Source: Nicotiana tabacum (Eukaryota; Streptophyta; Magnoliopsida; Solanales; Solanaceae). From it: DNA of 64,000 nucleotides. Under the pieces are notes generated by a model that saw only the letters and a list, made by a program, of their open reading frames with translations, made no database searches and was not told the origin of the DNA. Shown here one piece after another: positions 20,994 to 32,646 of this stretch. The first letter of the stretch is position 1. The number at the start of each line of letters is the position of its first letter. The stretch is taken from NCBI RefSeq assembly GCF_000715075.1, contig NC_134102.1, forward strand, positions 105,660,001-105,724,000, written 5' to 3'. The position numbers and the translations under genes are program-made.

Positions 20994-22649
20994 CCCAGAC
21001 TCCGGGGCAAGGCGGTGCAGCAGAGTCAGCAGCCCATGATTTCAGCACCAGTAGTCGCACTAATAGTCCAGCCGCCCAGAGGCGGAAGGCAAGTGGGTAG
21101 GGGTCGTCCTAGAGGTGGAGGCCAGGCAGGTGGAGTCTAGCCAGGTGGCGCCCCAGCTAAGTTCTATGCTTTCCTGGCCAGACCAGATATAATGGCCTCA
21201 AATGCCGTGATCACATGTATTATTTCTATCTGCGGTAGGGATGATCTGGTATTATTTGATCCAGGGTCCACCTATTCATATGTGTCATCTATGTTTGCTC
21301 GTTTTCTGGATATTCCTCGTGAGTCCTTGGGTACTCCTGTTTATGTGTCCACTTCAGTGGGCGATTCTGTTGCTGTGGATTGGGTCTACTAGTCCTGCAT
21401 TGATACATTATGTGGCTCTAAGACCAGAGTGAATCTTCTACTGCTCGATATGACTGATTTTGAGGTTATACTGGGCATGGGCTGGTTATCTCCATATCAC
21501 TCCATCCTTGATTGCCATGCCAAGACTGTTACCTTGGCGATACCAGAGCTGCCTAGATTGGAGTGGAAAGGTTCGTCTATCAGTACACCTAGTCGGATCA
21601 TCTCTTTTATGAAGGCTCGACACATAGTCGAGAAGGGTTATTTGGCTTATCTAGCTTATGTTCGGGATACTACCACAGAGACTCCGGCGATTAGAGGTGC
21701 CCCGGCTGGGGGCCGAGGTCAATTTGAGAGGGGTCAGCCTAGCAAGCCCACATATCCAGCACCACCTCCTCCTCGAATTGATCCAGCGCGACCCTATTTT
21801 AGTGGTATGCCAGAGAGTTCTTATCACCCACCAGCTATTCAGGGTTCTTCCGGTAGGTATTCATGACATCAGGTTTACACTTCAGGGCAGTAGTCCACCG
21901 CTCTGAGGGGTTGTTACGAGTGTGAAGATCCTGGTCACATGAAGAGATTTTGTCCCAGACTCCGGGGCAAGGCGGTGCAGCAGAGTCAGCAGCCCATGAT
22001 TTCAGCACCAATAGTCGCACCAGCCGTCCGGCTGCCCAGAGGCGGAAGGCAAGTGGGTAGGGGTCGTCCTAGAGGTGGAGGCCAGGCAAGTGGAGTCCAG
22101 CCAGTGGTGCCCCAGCTAGGTTCTATGCTTTCCCATCCAGACCAGATACAGTGGCCTCAGATGCTGTGATCACAGGTATTATTTATGTCTGCGGTAGGGA
22201 TAATCCGGTATTATTTGATCCAGGGTCCACCTATTTATATGTGTCATCTATGTTTGCTCGTTTTCTGGATATTCCTCGTGAGTCCTTGGGTACTCCTGTT
22301 TATGTGTCCACTTCAGTGGGCGATTCTGTTGCTGTGGATTGGGTCTACTAGTCCTGCATTGATACATTATGTGGCTCTGAGACCAGAGTGAATCTTCTAC
22401 TGCTCGATATGACTGATTTTGAGGTTATACTGGGCATGGGCTGGTTATCTCCATATCACTCCATCCTTGATTTCCATGCCAAGACTGTTACCTTGGCAAT
22501 ACCAGAGCTGCCTAGATTGGAGTGGAAGGGCTCGTCTATCAGCACACCTAGTCGGATCATCTCTTTTATGAAGGCTCGACACATGATCGAGAAGGGTTAT
22601 TTGGCTAATCTAGCTTATGTTCGGGATACTACCACATAGACTCCGACGA
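20681..22649 (+). repeat. Direct tandem duplication of the zinc-knuckle/protease module in D
   Basis: Unit 1 is 20681-21690 (1,010 bp) and unit 2 is 21691-22649 (959 bp). Both start TTAGAGGTGCCCCGGCTGGG and both contain a zinc knuckle (20952-20993, CYECGDPSHMKRFC; 21912-21953, CYECEDPGHMKRFC) and the protease with VLFDPGSTYSYVS or a close variant. The length difference comes mainly from an additional 63-bp subrepeat in unit 1. Both units share the same TAG (21390-21392 and 22349-22351) after WVY. The stop therefore existed before the duplication, or was spread by gene conversion. Confidence 0.9.
21000..22649 (+). pseudogene. Element D protease domain, two copies
   Basis: Copy 1 (about 21190-21650) and copy 2 (about 22150-22610) each read CGRD-N/D-PVLFDPGSTY, then RESLGTPVYVSTSVGDSVAVD, the shared stop, and MTDFEVILGMGWLSPYHSILD. 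The Asp of DPGST is the expected catalytic residue of the pepsin-like retroviral protease. Gly replaces the usual Asp in the GMDWL motif in both. Only copy 2 runs on into reverse transcriptase ([13 protein letters not shown] at about 22670). Copy 1 is followed by the start of the next unit. Neither is functional. Confidence 0.85.
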
Positions 22650-23580
22650 TTGATTCGGTACCAGTAGTCCGGGAGTTCTCCGATGTGTTTCCTTCTGATC
22701 TTCCAGGCTTACCACCAGACCATGATATCGATTTCTGCATTGATTTGGCTCCAGGTACCCAACCTATATTTATCCCACCGTACCGTATAGCTCTGAAGGA
22801 GTTGAAGGAACAGCTTGAGGAGTTTCTAGCAAAGGGGTTCATCACGCCGAGTATATCACCTTGGGGTGCACCACTATTATTTGTGAAGAAAAAAGATGGT
22901 ACTATGCGGATGTGCATCGATTACCACCTGTTGAACAAAGTTGCCATTTAGAACAAATACCCGTTGCCGCATATTGATGATTTGTTTGACCGGTTGCAAG
23001 GTTCTAGGGTGTTCTCTTAGAGCTACTGGAGACCGGAGTAACATCAGTTGAAGATTCGGGACTCGGATGTTCCGAAGACTTGCTTTTCGTACTAGATATG
23101 TCCATTATGAGTTTCTAGTAATGTCCTTCGGCTTGACTAGCACCCCAATGGCATTTATGGATTTGAGGAACAGGGTGTCCAGGCCATACATTGACTCATT
23201 TTTCATTGTCTTCATTGATGACATTTTGATCTACTGACGTAGCACGGATGAGCACGAGCATCATTTGAGAGTGGTGCTTCAGACCTTGCGGGAACAGAAG
23301 CTATATGCTAAGTTCTCCAAGTGTGAGTTTTGGCTAGATTCTGTAGCATTCTTGGGGCATGTTATATCAGGCGAGGGTACTAAGGTAGATCCCAAGAAGA
23401 TTGAGGCAGTTCAGAGTTGGCCTCATTCTACTACAGAGACTGAGATCAGGAGTTTCTTGGGGTTAGCAGGTTATTATCGCCGGTTTGTGGAGGGCTTCTC
23501 ATCTATTGCAGCACCTTTGACTAGATTGACCCAGAATGGTGCTCTGTTCCGTTGGTCCGATGATTATGAGGTGTCATGTG
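22650..23580 (+). pseudogene. Element D reverse transcriptase
   Basis: Motifs in order: [20 protein letters not shown] near 22880 (His replaces the usual Arg after DY), stops at about 22948 and 23018, the first-Asp region mutated (the FSKIDLRSG equivalent at about 23010 is scrambled), a frame change near 23080, MSFGLTS, and FIDD at 23211-23222 followed two codons later by a stop in ILIY. An open frame (23265-23580) then reads [21 protein letters not shown], and [22 protein letters not shown], the thumb. Its similarity to A places both in one lineage. Confidence 0.86.
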
Positions 23581-24967
23581 AGGATGGTGTTCTGTGACTC
23601 CAAGGTCGTCCATGTGTTCCTAATGTCGAGGGCTTGAGGGAGAGGATTTTAGAAGAGGCGCATAGTTCTCGGTATTCCATTCATCCAGGTGCTACGAAGA
23701 TGTATCGTGACCTGAGATAGCATTATTGGTGACGGAGGATGAATAAATACATAGTTGAGTACGTAGCTAGATGCCTAAATTGCCAGCAGGTTAAGTATGA
23801 GCACTAGAGGTCAGGTGGCCTACTCCAGCTAACGACTATACTGGAGTGGAAATGCGAACGCATAACGATGGACTTTGTAGTCGGGTTGTCGCGGACCTTG
23901 CAGAAGTTTGATGCAGTTTGGGTCATAGTTGACAGATTGACCAAGTCGGTACACTTCATCCTAGTTGTGACTACGCATACTTCGGAGAGGTTGGCCCAGA
24001 TTTATATTCAGGAGATAGTTTGGTTGCATGGTGTGCCTGTTTCCATCATATCAGACAGAGGCCCTCAGTTTACTTCGCATTTCTGGAGAGCAGTACAGAG
24101 TGAGTTGGGGACTCGTGTAGAGTTCAGCACAATATTTCATCCCCAGACTGACGGGCAGTCGGAGCGGACAGTTCAGATTTTGGAGGATATGATCAGGGCA
24201 TGTGTGATTGACTTCGGAGGTCAGTGGGATAGATTCTTACCTTTGGCCGATTTTGCTTACAACAATCTTATCAGTCCAGCATCGAGATGGCCACATTTGA
24301 GGCATTATATGGTCGGCGATGTCGTTCTCCCATCGGGTGGTTTGAACCCGGCGAGGCTAAGTTATATGGTACTAATTTGGTGAAGGATGCCTTGGAAAAG
24401 GTAAAGTTGATTCAGGAGCGACTTCGCACAGCACAGTCCAGACAGAAGAGTTACGCGGATCAGAAGGCGCGTGATTTATCATTTATGGTGGGCGAGAAGG
24501 TTCTCTTGAAAGTCTCGCCGATGAAGGGGATTATGAGATTTGGAAATAAAGGAAAGTTGAGCCCAAGGTTTATAGGCCCATTTGAGGTGTTGAGACGAGT
24601 TGGGGAGGTTGCTTATGAGCTTGCTTTGCCTCCCAGTCTATCGGGAGTTCATCCGGTTTTCCACGTGTCTATGCTCCGGAGGTATCATGCCGACTTGTCA
24701 CATGTGTTGGACTTCAGCACGATTCAGTTAGATGAGAGAGTGGGTTATGAGGAGGAGCCAGTTGCCATTGTGGATAGGCAGGTTCGCCAATTGAGATCCA
24801 AGGAAATTTCCGCGGTAAAGGTTCAATGGAGGGGCCAACCAGTCGAAGAGGCGACCAGGGAGTCCGAGGGGGACATGCAGAATAAATATCCACACCAATT
24901 CAGCACTCCAGGTATGATTCTAAACTCGTTCGAGGACAAACGTTTATATAAGAGGTGGAGAATATAA
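23581..24967 (+). pseudogene. Element D integrase and chromodomain; RNase H deleted upstream
   Basis: At about 23578 the text passes directly from the end of the RT thumb (LFRWSDDYE) to the pre-integrase segment (DGVL, then PCVPNVEGLRERILEEAHSS). All of RNase H, about 300 codons in A, is missing. The zinc domain (about 23655-23800) has two stops. The core has Asp in MDFVVG (23868), Asp in SDRGPQF (about 24053) and Glu in QSERT (about 24157), the full DDE triad. A frameshift lies near 24270. [29 protein letters not shown] and [16 protein letters not shown] (chromodomain; the usual Trp is Arg) finish at TAA 24965-24967, overlapping the LTR start. Confidence 0.86.
24949..24962 (+). other. Polypurine tract of element D
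   Basis: A purine run, AAGAGGTGGAGAA, ends at the first base of the 3' LTR (TATAACAACC at 24963). One T interrupts it, probably decay of a GAGGGGGAG-type tract as in A. Confidence 0.75.
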
Positions 24968-27755
24968 CAACCCGACCGTTCGTTTTGCTTTTTAGAACCA
25001 TGTTCCCCTAAATAAGACTTCTCGTATGTTCTCTTACTGTTTTATGACTTCCGGGGATGGTCAATTCGAGATTTGGAATAGTTCGAGTTGAAATCGAAAC
25101 ACTTGGTTTCTTAAGGTTGGCTTAAAAGGCTAAGTTTGACTTCGGTCAACATTTTTAAGTAAACGACCTCGAAAATGGAATTTGACAATTCCAATAGGTT
25201 CGTATGATGATTTCAGACTTAGGAGCATGTTTGGATCGGGTTTTGGATGACCCGGGAGCGTTTCGGTGCATAATAGTAAAAGTTGGCATATTGGGTGAAT
25301 TTCATAAGTTTGGGTTGAAGTGGATCTTTATATTATAGACGTCCATTTGGGATTCCGAGCATGAGAATAGTTCTGTATGGTGATTCTGGACTTAGGGGCA
25401 TATCCGGAAGTGGATTTGGAGGTCTGTAGGTTATTTTAGTGTCATTTGGCAAAAAATGGAAATTTTAAGTTTTTGGAAAGTTTGACCGAGGGTGGACTTT
25501 TTGATATCGAGATCGGATTCAGGTTCTAGAAGTTGAAGTAAGTCAGTAATGTCACTTAAGACTTGCACGTAAAATTTGGGTGTTGTTCCAAGTTGATTTG
25601 ATAGGAATCGGACGCGCGGGAGTATTTTTAGAAGTTTTTGAGTTCATGAGTTAATCCATGCGTCTTGGCGTCCGATTTGTGGGTTTTTATGCTATTTCAG
25701 TGTTTTGATTGCTTGAGCGAGTTTTTATGATGTTGTTAGACTTGTGTGGATGTTGGGTGTGGAGCCCCGAGTGCTCGGGTGAATTTCAGACAATGTTCGG
25801 AAGGATGAAGCTTCAGTTTTCTAGTAATCTCTTTGTTGGTGCTGCAGGTGTCGCAAATGCGAGAATAGTTCTCATTTACGAGAAAGGCTTCGCATTTGCG
25901 AGGAAGCCTGATCTGGGCATAGCTCGCATTTGCGAGAAATTAGTCGCATTTGCGACCTTGGCAGTGGGAGCCCAGGTTTGCAATTGCGATGAGTTTGTCG
26001 CATTTGCGAACCAGGTGTCGCAAATGCAACATCTGCGACCTGTACACAGCCTTATTAAATGCGGGACTTAAGCCATTTAGCTCATTTTCTTTCATCTCTT
26101 GGGCGATTTTTGGAGTTCTTGGAAAGGGGTTTTCACCTGGCACTTTGGGGTAAGTAATGTCTACACAGTATGAGTTAAATACATAGATTATGGGTAGATT
26201 AACATGTAAAAATTGGTGAAATCAAGGGTTTATATGAAAACCCTAGGTTTTGACAAAAATGTGATTTAACCACGAAATTGGTTATGGAATTTAGTGAAAA
26301 TCATATATTTGAGTTCATGATATTATGGGACAATTTTCTTCAAAATTTTCCTGAATCCGGGCACGTTAGCCCGGATTGAATTTTAGGGATTCTTAAAATA
26401 GGCTTGGGAAATCACTTTGATAGTTAGGATATGAACTTTTAAACATGTATTGATTATTTTATATAATATTTGACTAGTTTTGAGTTGTTTGGAACCAAGT
26501 TGAGGGTTTGGGCACAATCTTGGACCGGAAAGTAGGTTTGAGACAAGGTAAGTCTCTTTTCTAATCTTGCAAGAGGAAATTAACCCCATAGGTGAACTTA
26601 GTTCATATGTGCTTCTATTTGTGGGGGGGGCTACATACGCACGAGGTGACGAGAGTCCGTACATAGCTACTACTCACGCTTATGTCCGGGTAGTTTTAAA
26701 TTTCACCATGTTTTGTTGATACCATTATTTGATTATGCTTATTAATTGTCTTGAATAGAGTTGCGGTTGAGGATATCAAGATTTTTGAGTTTCAAGTTGA
26801 ATATCTTATTTTGGAAATAATTAAAGGATATTATGATAACTTGAAAAACAATCTATGTTCAACCGCGTCGCAAGTATATTCCGTGAGCGGGGTAAATTTC
26901 CACTACTCTCATGGGAGTGGGTCGTTCGCCTCGGCAGGTTAATAGATGTATCTATGGTTCGTGCCGTTCGACCCTCGGCAGTGCACACAGTTTATGTTTA
27001 TATATATTTGGATCGAGTAGTACGTCCTCGACATAATTCGTGCATGATAATACTGAAGCCCTCTTATAATTGATATCGTTTCATTAACTTGAGAAGTTAA
27101 ATAGTTAAATTGAGGGAAAAGATTTGGTTTTTACTACGGTAAAAGCATTGTTTAATTATTCTTGCTCTGAGTTCTATTGTCATTTATATATATAATGTTT
27201 AATTTGAATTTCACAGTATATTATATTGTTGGCCCATAGTAAGTGTCGAAGTCGACCCCTCGTCACTACTTTTTCGAGGTTAGACTAGATACTTACTAGG
27301 TACATATTGTTTATGTACTCACGCTACACTTCTGCACTGAATGTGCATGATCTGAGGTAGGTACATCTGGATATCAGTCCGGTGTGCATCCCTGATTACC
27401 GAGACTTCGCGGTAAGCTGCCCTTCTGAGCCCGTTCTGCAGCAGCCGGAGTCTTTCTTTTATTGTATTTTCTGTTTATTTCACTTCAGACAGTAGACTAG
27501 TATTCTTTTGTATATTATACTAAATGCTCATACACTTGTGAGACCAGGTCTTGGCACACACACTAGTAGACTTGTGGTTTTTGGTTCGTTCCTATGGTTA
27601 TGAATGCATTCAGTTACTTTCGCTTTATTTATTTTAAATCTGTTATTTCTTAAATCTTTATAATTTAAACCTTCCTTAGTGGTTAGTTCACTGTTGGCTT
27701 GCCTAGAGGCGGCATTGGGCTCCATCACGGCGTATCATAGAATTGGGTCATGACA
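24963..27755 (+). repeat. 3' LTR of element D, full length
   Basis: About 2.79 kb, TATAAC to TGACA. It contains the palindrome cluster (about 25850-26040) and all parts missing from the 5' LTR. Over about 400 aligned bases at the LTR start I counted roughly 45 differences from the 5' copy. A G-run at about 26622-26630 is a local expansion. Confidence 0.88.
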
Positions 27756-29556
27756 CCGGGAGGTTTTGTTCTTGGTTTCGGAGTGATTTGGGACACATAG
27801 TCCATTAAACGGAAGCTTAAGTTCTAGAATTTTGAACGTAGTTGGAACTGTGCGAAGACGACACCAGAATGGAGTTTCGTCGGTTCTATTAGCTCCGTTG
27901 GATGATTTTGGACTTAGGAGCGTGTCTGGATTGTGAATTGGAGGTTTGTAGCTGAATTAGGCTTGAAATGGTGAAAGTTGAATTTTTGGGAAGTATGACC
28001 GAAAGTGGACTTTTTGATATTGGGGTTGGATTTCGATTTCGGAAGTTGGAGTAGGCCCGCAATGTCGAATATGACTTGTATGCAAAATTTGAGGTCAATC
28101 GGACATGATTTGGTAGGTTTCGGCATCGGTTGTAGAAGTTTGAAGTTTCAAAGTTCATTAAGCTTGAATTGGGGTGCGATTCATGTTTTTGTTGTTGTTT
28201 GATGTGATTTGAGGGCTCAGCTAAGTTCGTATGGTGTTTTAGGACTCGTTGGTATATTTGGTTGAGGTCCTGGAGGACTTGGGTGGATTCTGAGTGGTTT
28301 GCGGACTAGAATTTGACTTGGGAGTATTGCTGAAGCATCACAACTTCTGGTGTCATCGCACCTGCAGTGGGGTCGGTGAAGGGGCGGACACGCACGTGCG
28401 AGAGGCCAAGCATAGAAGCGGAATTGAGGAAATGTCCAGGGGTCGCCGGAGCGAGGAAATTTCCGCATCTCTGAGCCCGCAGATGCGCTTGAAGTACCAC
28501 AGATGCGGAGAGTGAGCTGGAAGGGGAGTCCGCAGAAGCGGACATTTGTTCGCAGGCGCGCACTCGCAGGTGCGGCCATTTGATCATAGAAGCGGACCCA
28601 GGTGTGTAACTCAAGTCCGCACCTGCGATGGAATTTCTACAGGTGCAGCGTCACATGTGCGATTATGGGTCCGCAAGTGCGAGATCAATGTGCAGAAAAG
28701 GCGAAATTATGAGGGTTTGATCTTATTTTTACTTTGGGACTTTGAGAGCTCGGATTTAGGTGATAATTTGATGGATTTTTAGAGGAAGATATTGGGTAAT
28801 GATTCTTAACTCATTTATGATTATATTCCACTAATTTATCATTAATTTCATCATTTAATTAAGAATTTGGGTTGAGAAAAAAAGTTGGAAAGTTCTTCAA
28901 CCAAATTTTTGGGTTTTGATTGGAATTTTGGTATCAGATTTGAGTAATTTTGGTACGAGTGAACTCGTGGTTAAATGAGTGTTCGAATTTTGTGACTTTT
29001 ACCTGATTCTGAGATGTGAGCCCGGGTCGACATTTTGGGGCGATTTTCTAATTTCTTGTTAAATTTTTGATTTTATTAATTGGACTAGTTTCTTATAGTT
29101 ATATTTACGGTATGTAATTGCTTTGGGATAGATTTGGGCCATTCAGAGTCGGAAAGTTGTGAAAAAAGCATTCTTACTGATTGATTGAGCTTGGTTCGAG
29201 GTAAGTGGTTTGCCTAACCTTATGTGGGGGAAATCCCCTTAGGATTTGGTACTGTTGTGATACTTCTATGATATGAGAGTGTCATGTACGCGAGGTGATG
29301 AGTACGTACACGGGCTAATTGTTATAAAATCTAGTTTTTACTGAGCAGTAACTTGTTACATCTTAATTGAGTTATACCAACATGTGTAGTTATCCTATTA
29401 GCCTAATATCGCATGTCTACATGTCTTAATTGATTATTTGAAACCTGTACAGCATGCTTAGTTGATTTCATTTTTTTCCTTGACTTGTATTTAGTCATAA
29501 ACTATAGGATTTCTTGTTGTAATTGTTGTTTCCATCGATTTCGAGCTGTGTGTTTA

Positions 29557-29795
29557 CTTTTCGGACTACGAGGCGGTACCTCGAGAGATCCCCTATAGCA
29601 TATTTACTTTTGGGACTATGAGGCGGTACCTCGGGAGATCCCCCTGCATATTTCATTTTGGAACTACGAGGCAGTACCTCGGGAGATCCCCCTGCATATT
29701 TAATTTTGGGACTACAAGGTGGTACCTCGGGAGATCCTCTATTGAGCACTTACTTTTGGGACTACGAGATGGTATCTTGGGAGTGCCCCCGTTGT
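29557..29795. repeat. 48-bp hairpin tandem repeat in the 3' LTR of A, five units
   Basis: Units start near 29562, 29610, 29659, 29707 and 29756. Each contains ACGAGGCGGTACCTCG, an inverted repeat with CGAGG/CCTCG arms, followed by GGGAGATCCCC. The 5' LTR has two recognisable units and a degenerate third (12157-12290). The copy number has therefore changed since insertion. Confidence 0.85.
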
Positions 29796-30409
29796 TTATT
29801 CCTATGTGCTATGCTGTTATCTTTCTGCAGTTTCTCCTTGTTAAATTTCCAATCTCTTATTACATTGCTATATTTTCTGCCTTAAATTATTATATACCAG
29901 TAGGGCCCTGACGTGACCTCGTCACTATTCTACCGAGGTTGGGCTTGGCACTTACTGGGTACCGTTGAGGTATAATCATGCTACTCTTCTGCACATATTT
30001 TGTGTGCAGATCCAGGTACCTCCTACTAGCCCCGCTATTAGTTGTGTACTTGCTGCTGCTCCGGAGACTTCAAGGTATATCTGTCAGCGTCTATAGACCT
30101 CGAAGTCCCCCTCTATCCCTTTCATGTTGTTCCTCCTTTATTTCTTCTAGTTCGTGATGTATAGAAACAGTTAGACAAATTCTTAGAAGCTTCTGACTAG
30201 TGACTACCGAGTCTTTGAGAATTGTTTATACTCGAGTGTTGGTTTACTTGTACATGCCGAGCAGCATTTTTCCGTTATATAGTTATCTGTTGAAATTAGT
30301 GGTTGTTTTTGTCTCTATTTTTTTATTTTTACGCAATTATTAGGTTTACCTAGTCGTAGAGACTAGGTGTTGTCACGACATCTTACAAAGGGAGAATTGG
30401 GTCGTGACA

Positions 30410-32300
30410 ATACTGGGGTCTTATTGGAGTAGACGTCAAACAAGCTATACAGGAATTCTTTGCAAATGGGAAAATGTTGAGAAGTATTAAATGTACCACA
30501 ATTACACTGGTTCCCAAAGTTATTAGTCCTACATTTTTTAAGGAGTTTAGTCCCAAAGCATGCAGCTCTACAGTTTATAAACTCATTGCAAAGATCATAA
30601 CGGCAAAATTAAAGACTGTGGTTGACTACATTGTTGGACCTTCTCAATCAGCATTTATGGAAGGGAGGAACATATTGGAGAATGTTATTATTGCACATGA
30701 CTTGGTTAAATGCTACACTCAGAAAGGGGTCTCCCTAAGAGGTTTGATCAACGTTGACATACGAAAAGCATATGTCTCAGTCGAGTGGCCATTCATAAAA
30801 ATGATACTAATAGAATTTGGTATGCCTTTGAAGTTTGTACAGCTTGTGATGGAGTATGTGAGAAATGTCAGTTATTCTCTGTTAATAAATGGAGGATTCT
30901 CTACCAAATTTCAAGCAAATAAAGGGCTTAGGTTGGGAGATCCAATGTCTCCCTACCTATTTATGTTGGTGATGGAATACCTGAATTGATCACTGAAGAT
31001 ACTAGAGTGCATTCCAGACTTTAATTACCATCTGAGGTGTTCCAGAAAGAAATAGCCCATATATGTTTTGCTGATGACCTAATCATGTGTTGCAGAGCAG
31101 ATAAGCTATCCATAAGCTTACTTATGAGCAGGTTTCAACATTTTTCAGAGGTGGCAAGGCTTAAAGCAAATATGGAAAAAATGCATTGTATATTGTAGGG
31201 GTGCCAAGGGAGTTCAAAGAATTGATCCTCACAGAAATGCAATTCACGGCAGGAGAGTTGCCATTCAAGTACCTTGAAGTTCCTTTGTCCTTTATGAAGC
31301 TATCTATCCAACAGTGCATGCCATTGATTGAAAGGATTACTGCACGACTCAATTACTGGACTGCTAAATTCCTATCTTATAGAGGTCGGTTACAATTGAA
31401 TAAGAGTGAGATATTTGAAATGCAGACCTATTGGGCGCAGGTATTCTTATTACCAAAAAAGATAACTAAGCTGATTGTGACTACTTGTAGAACTTTCCTT
31501 TGGACTGGGAGTAATGAACCTTCGAGGAGAGCACTTATTGCTTGGGACAAAGTCTATATGCCACTCTCAGCTGGAGGTTTGAATGTCCTTGATGTGTCTA
31601 ACTGGAAAAAAGATGCTTTATGTAAAGCTTCTATGGGCAATCAATGCAAAAAAGGACACCATGTGGATCCAATGGATACACAGTTTCTATATCAAAAGGA
31701 AGGACATAATGACTATGCACACTCCTAAATAGGCCTGCTTGCTAGTTAAGAAGATATTTGACACTAGGGAATGGGTAATACAAAAGGATTTCTCTACTGA
31801 TTTGAATAAATACAGTATAAATGGGAAGTTCAGCATTAAAAAGATGTATGTTGCAACAATGCCCCAGCACCCTAAGTGTTATTGGAAAAGGATTTCAACT
31901 GATTAAAAAGCATTACCAAGGCATCAATTTATTTTGTGGTTGGCCATGCATAGAAATCTAGCTACAGTGGATCGCCTAAGGAAGTGGGGACTATCAATAG
32001 CAAGTGAATGTGTGCTCTGTGGGAAGGACCCTGAGGAGAAAATGGAGCACCTCTTTTTTGAATGTGATTATTCCAGGAATATGTGAGAAGCATTGTTAAA
32101 ATGGCTGGGTGAAAGACTTCAAATTGGTAGCAGGAATGCTGATATTGAATGGTTAAAGAGGAGAAGTTCATGCAGAGTTCGAGCTCATATGCTAGGATTC
32201 CTGTCTACAGCTGTGATTTACCATGTATGGGTAGAGAGGAACCAATGAAGATTTCAAGGAAAGAAGATTCAAGCCTTCAAAGGATGAAGAATATTATACT
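30410..32300 (+). pseudogene. LINE ORF2, 3' part: reverse transcriptase core to zinc ribbon
   Basis: From codon TGG at 30414 the frame continues the 3631-4045 segment (WGLIGVDVKQAIQEFF). Then come ITLVPKV, the first catalytic Asp in INVDIRKAY (about 30756), and GLRLGDPMSPYLF. A TGA at 30987-30989 follows EYLN. FADD with both catalytic Asp lies at 31067-31078, after a frame change. A 180-codon frame (31186-31728) carries the thumb and connection (WTAKFLSYRGRLQL, FLWTG, WDKV, GGLNVLD). Near 32005-32070 is the C-terminal zinc ribbon CVLCGKDPEEKMEHLFFEC. Coding ends around 32270. The 3' UTR runs to A8 at 32531-32538. Confidence 0.9.
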
Positions 32301-32535
32301 AGAGCTACACATATGAGGGCAGAATGAATCCAAATGGCACAAGGAGTTAGAAAGATTGAGCAACCACCCTACTTAGAAGTACATAGTTATATGTAGAGAT
32401 AGTAAGTAGAGGATATGTAGTAGATAAAAAGTGATTATTAATTATGTTATTGGTCTAGCTTAAGATTCCAATTGAGCTAGCGGGTTGTAAATATTATACT
32501 TGGTTAAATGAAAATTTTGACTGTTTAACCAAAAA

Positions 32536-32551
32536 AAAGTTGAATATAAGG
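32536..32551. repeat. Target-site duplication of the LINE, right copy
   Basis: Identical to 1215-1230 over 16 bases, overlapping the last three A of the LINE tail. Confidence 0.9.
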
Positions 32552-32646
32552 AATGATAATTGAGGACATCTATAGGATAGAGTTTCATAATTTATTGAGT
32601 TACCTATATAAAATCAATGTTTATTCAGAAACTTAAATTTTTATTT
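32552..32646. other. Short AT-rich spacer
   Basis: Presumed continuation of the pre-LINE DNA of 371-1214. It is cut at 32647, where LTR sequence begins abruptly. No gene or signal seen. Confidence 0.6.

Larger units (their letters stand above)
18073..27755 (+). mobile_element. Element D: second Tekay-type chromovirus, nested in the 3' LTR of A
   Basis: Starts TATAAC (expected TGTAAC) and ends TGACA. Target copies are CCGGT (18068-18072) and CCGGG (27756-27760), one mismatch. Order: truncated 5' LTR (18073-19479), leader, gag, a duplicated zinc-knuckle/protease module, reverse transcriptase, integrase, chromodomain, polypurine tract, 3' LTR (24963-27755). RNase H and the primer-binding site are missing through deletions. 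D is younger than A because it interrupts A, although the LTR divergence I could sample is similar. Confidence 0.9.
4046..30409 (+). mobile_element. Element A: Ty3/gypsy chromovirus (Tekay/Del), with three insertions in its LTRs
   Basis: Begins TG and ends CA, flanked by ATACT. Order: 5' LTR (4046-12908, two insertions), tRNA-iMet-type primer site, leader, gag, protease, reverse transcriptase, RNase H, integrase, chromodomain, polypurine tract, 3' LTR (17978-30409, one insertion). After subtracting B, C and D and their duplicated targets it is about 10.45 kb with LTRs of about 2.64 and 2.74 kb, normal for plant Tekay elements. All domains are present but none is intact. In about 370 bp of aligned LTR (from 10414 and 27756) I counted by hand some 35-40 differences. 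That is roughly 10 percent, so this is an old insertion. Confidence 0.93.
17978..30409 (+). repeat. 3' LTR of element A, split by element D
   Basis: Pieces 17978-18072 and 27756-30409 together give about 2.74 kb with TG and CA ends. It repeats the 5' LTR with roughly ten percent differences by hand count over a sample. It carries the palindrome cluster (about 28370-28690) and five units of a 48-bp hairpin repeat (29560-29790), of which the 5' LTR has about two plus remnants. Confidence 0.9.
1231..32535 (+). mobile_element. L1-type LINE, near full length, split by a 26-kb insertion
   Basis: A non-LTR retrotransposon with a 140-bp leader, ORF1 (DUF4283 plus zinc knuckle), ORF2 (endonuclease, reverse transcriptase, C-terminal zinc ribbon), a short 3' UTR and a terminal run of eight A. 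It is flanked by the 16-bp duplication at 1215-1230 and 32536-32551. Without the inserted Ty3/gypsy nest (4046-30409, plus one ATACT) it is about 4.94 kb. Such elements copy themselves by nicking DNA with the ORF2 endonuclease and reverse-transcribing in place. This copy is dead: stops in ORF1, stops and frameshifts in ORF2, and loss of the endonuclease N-terminus. The gypsy insertion site itself lies in frame. Confidence 0.93.
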
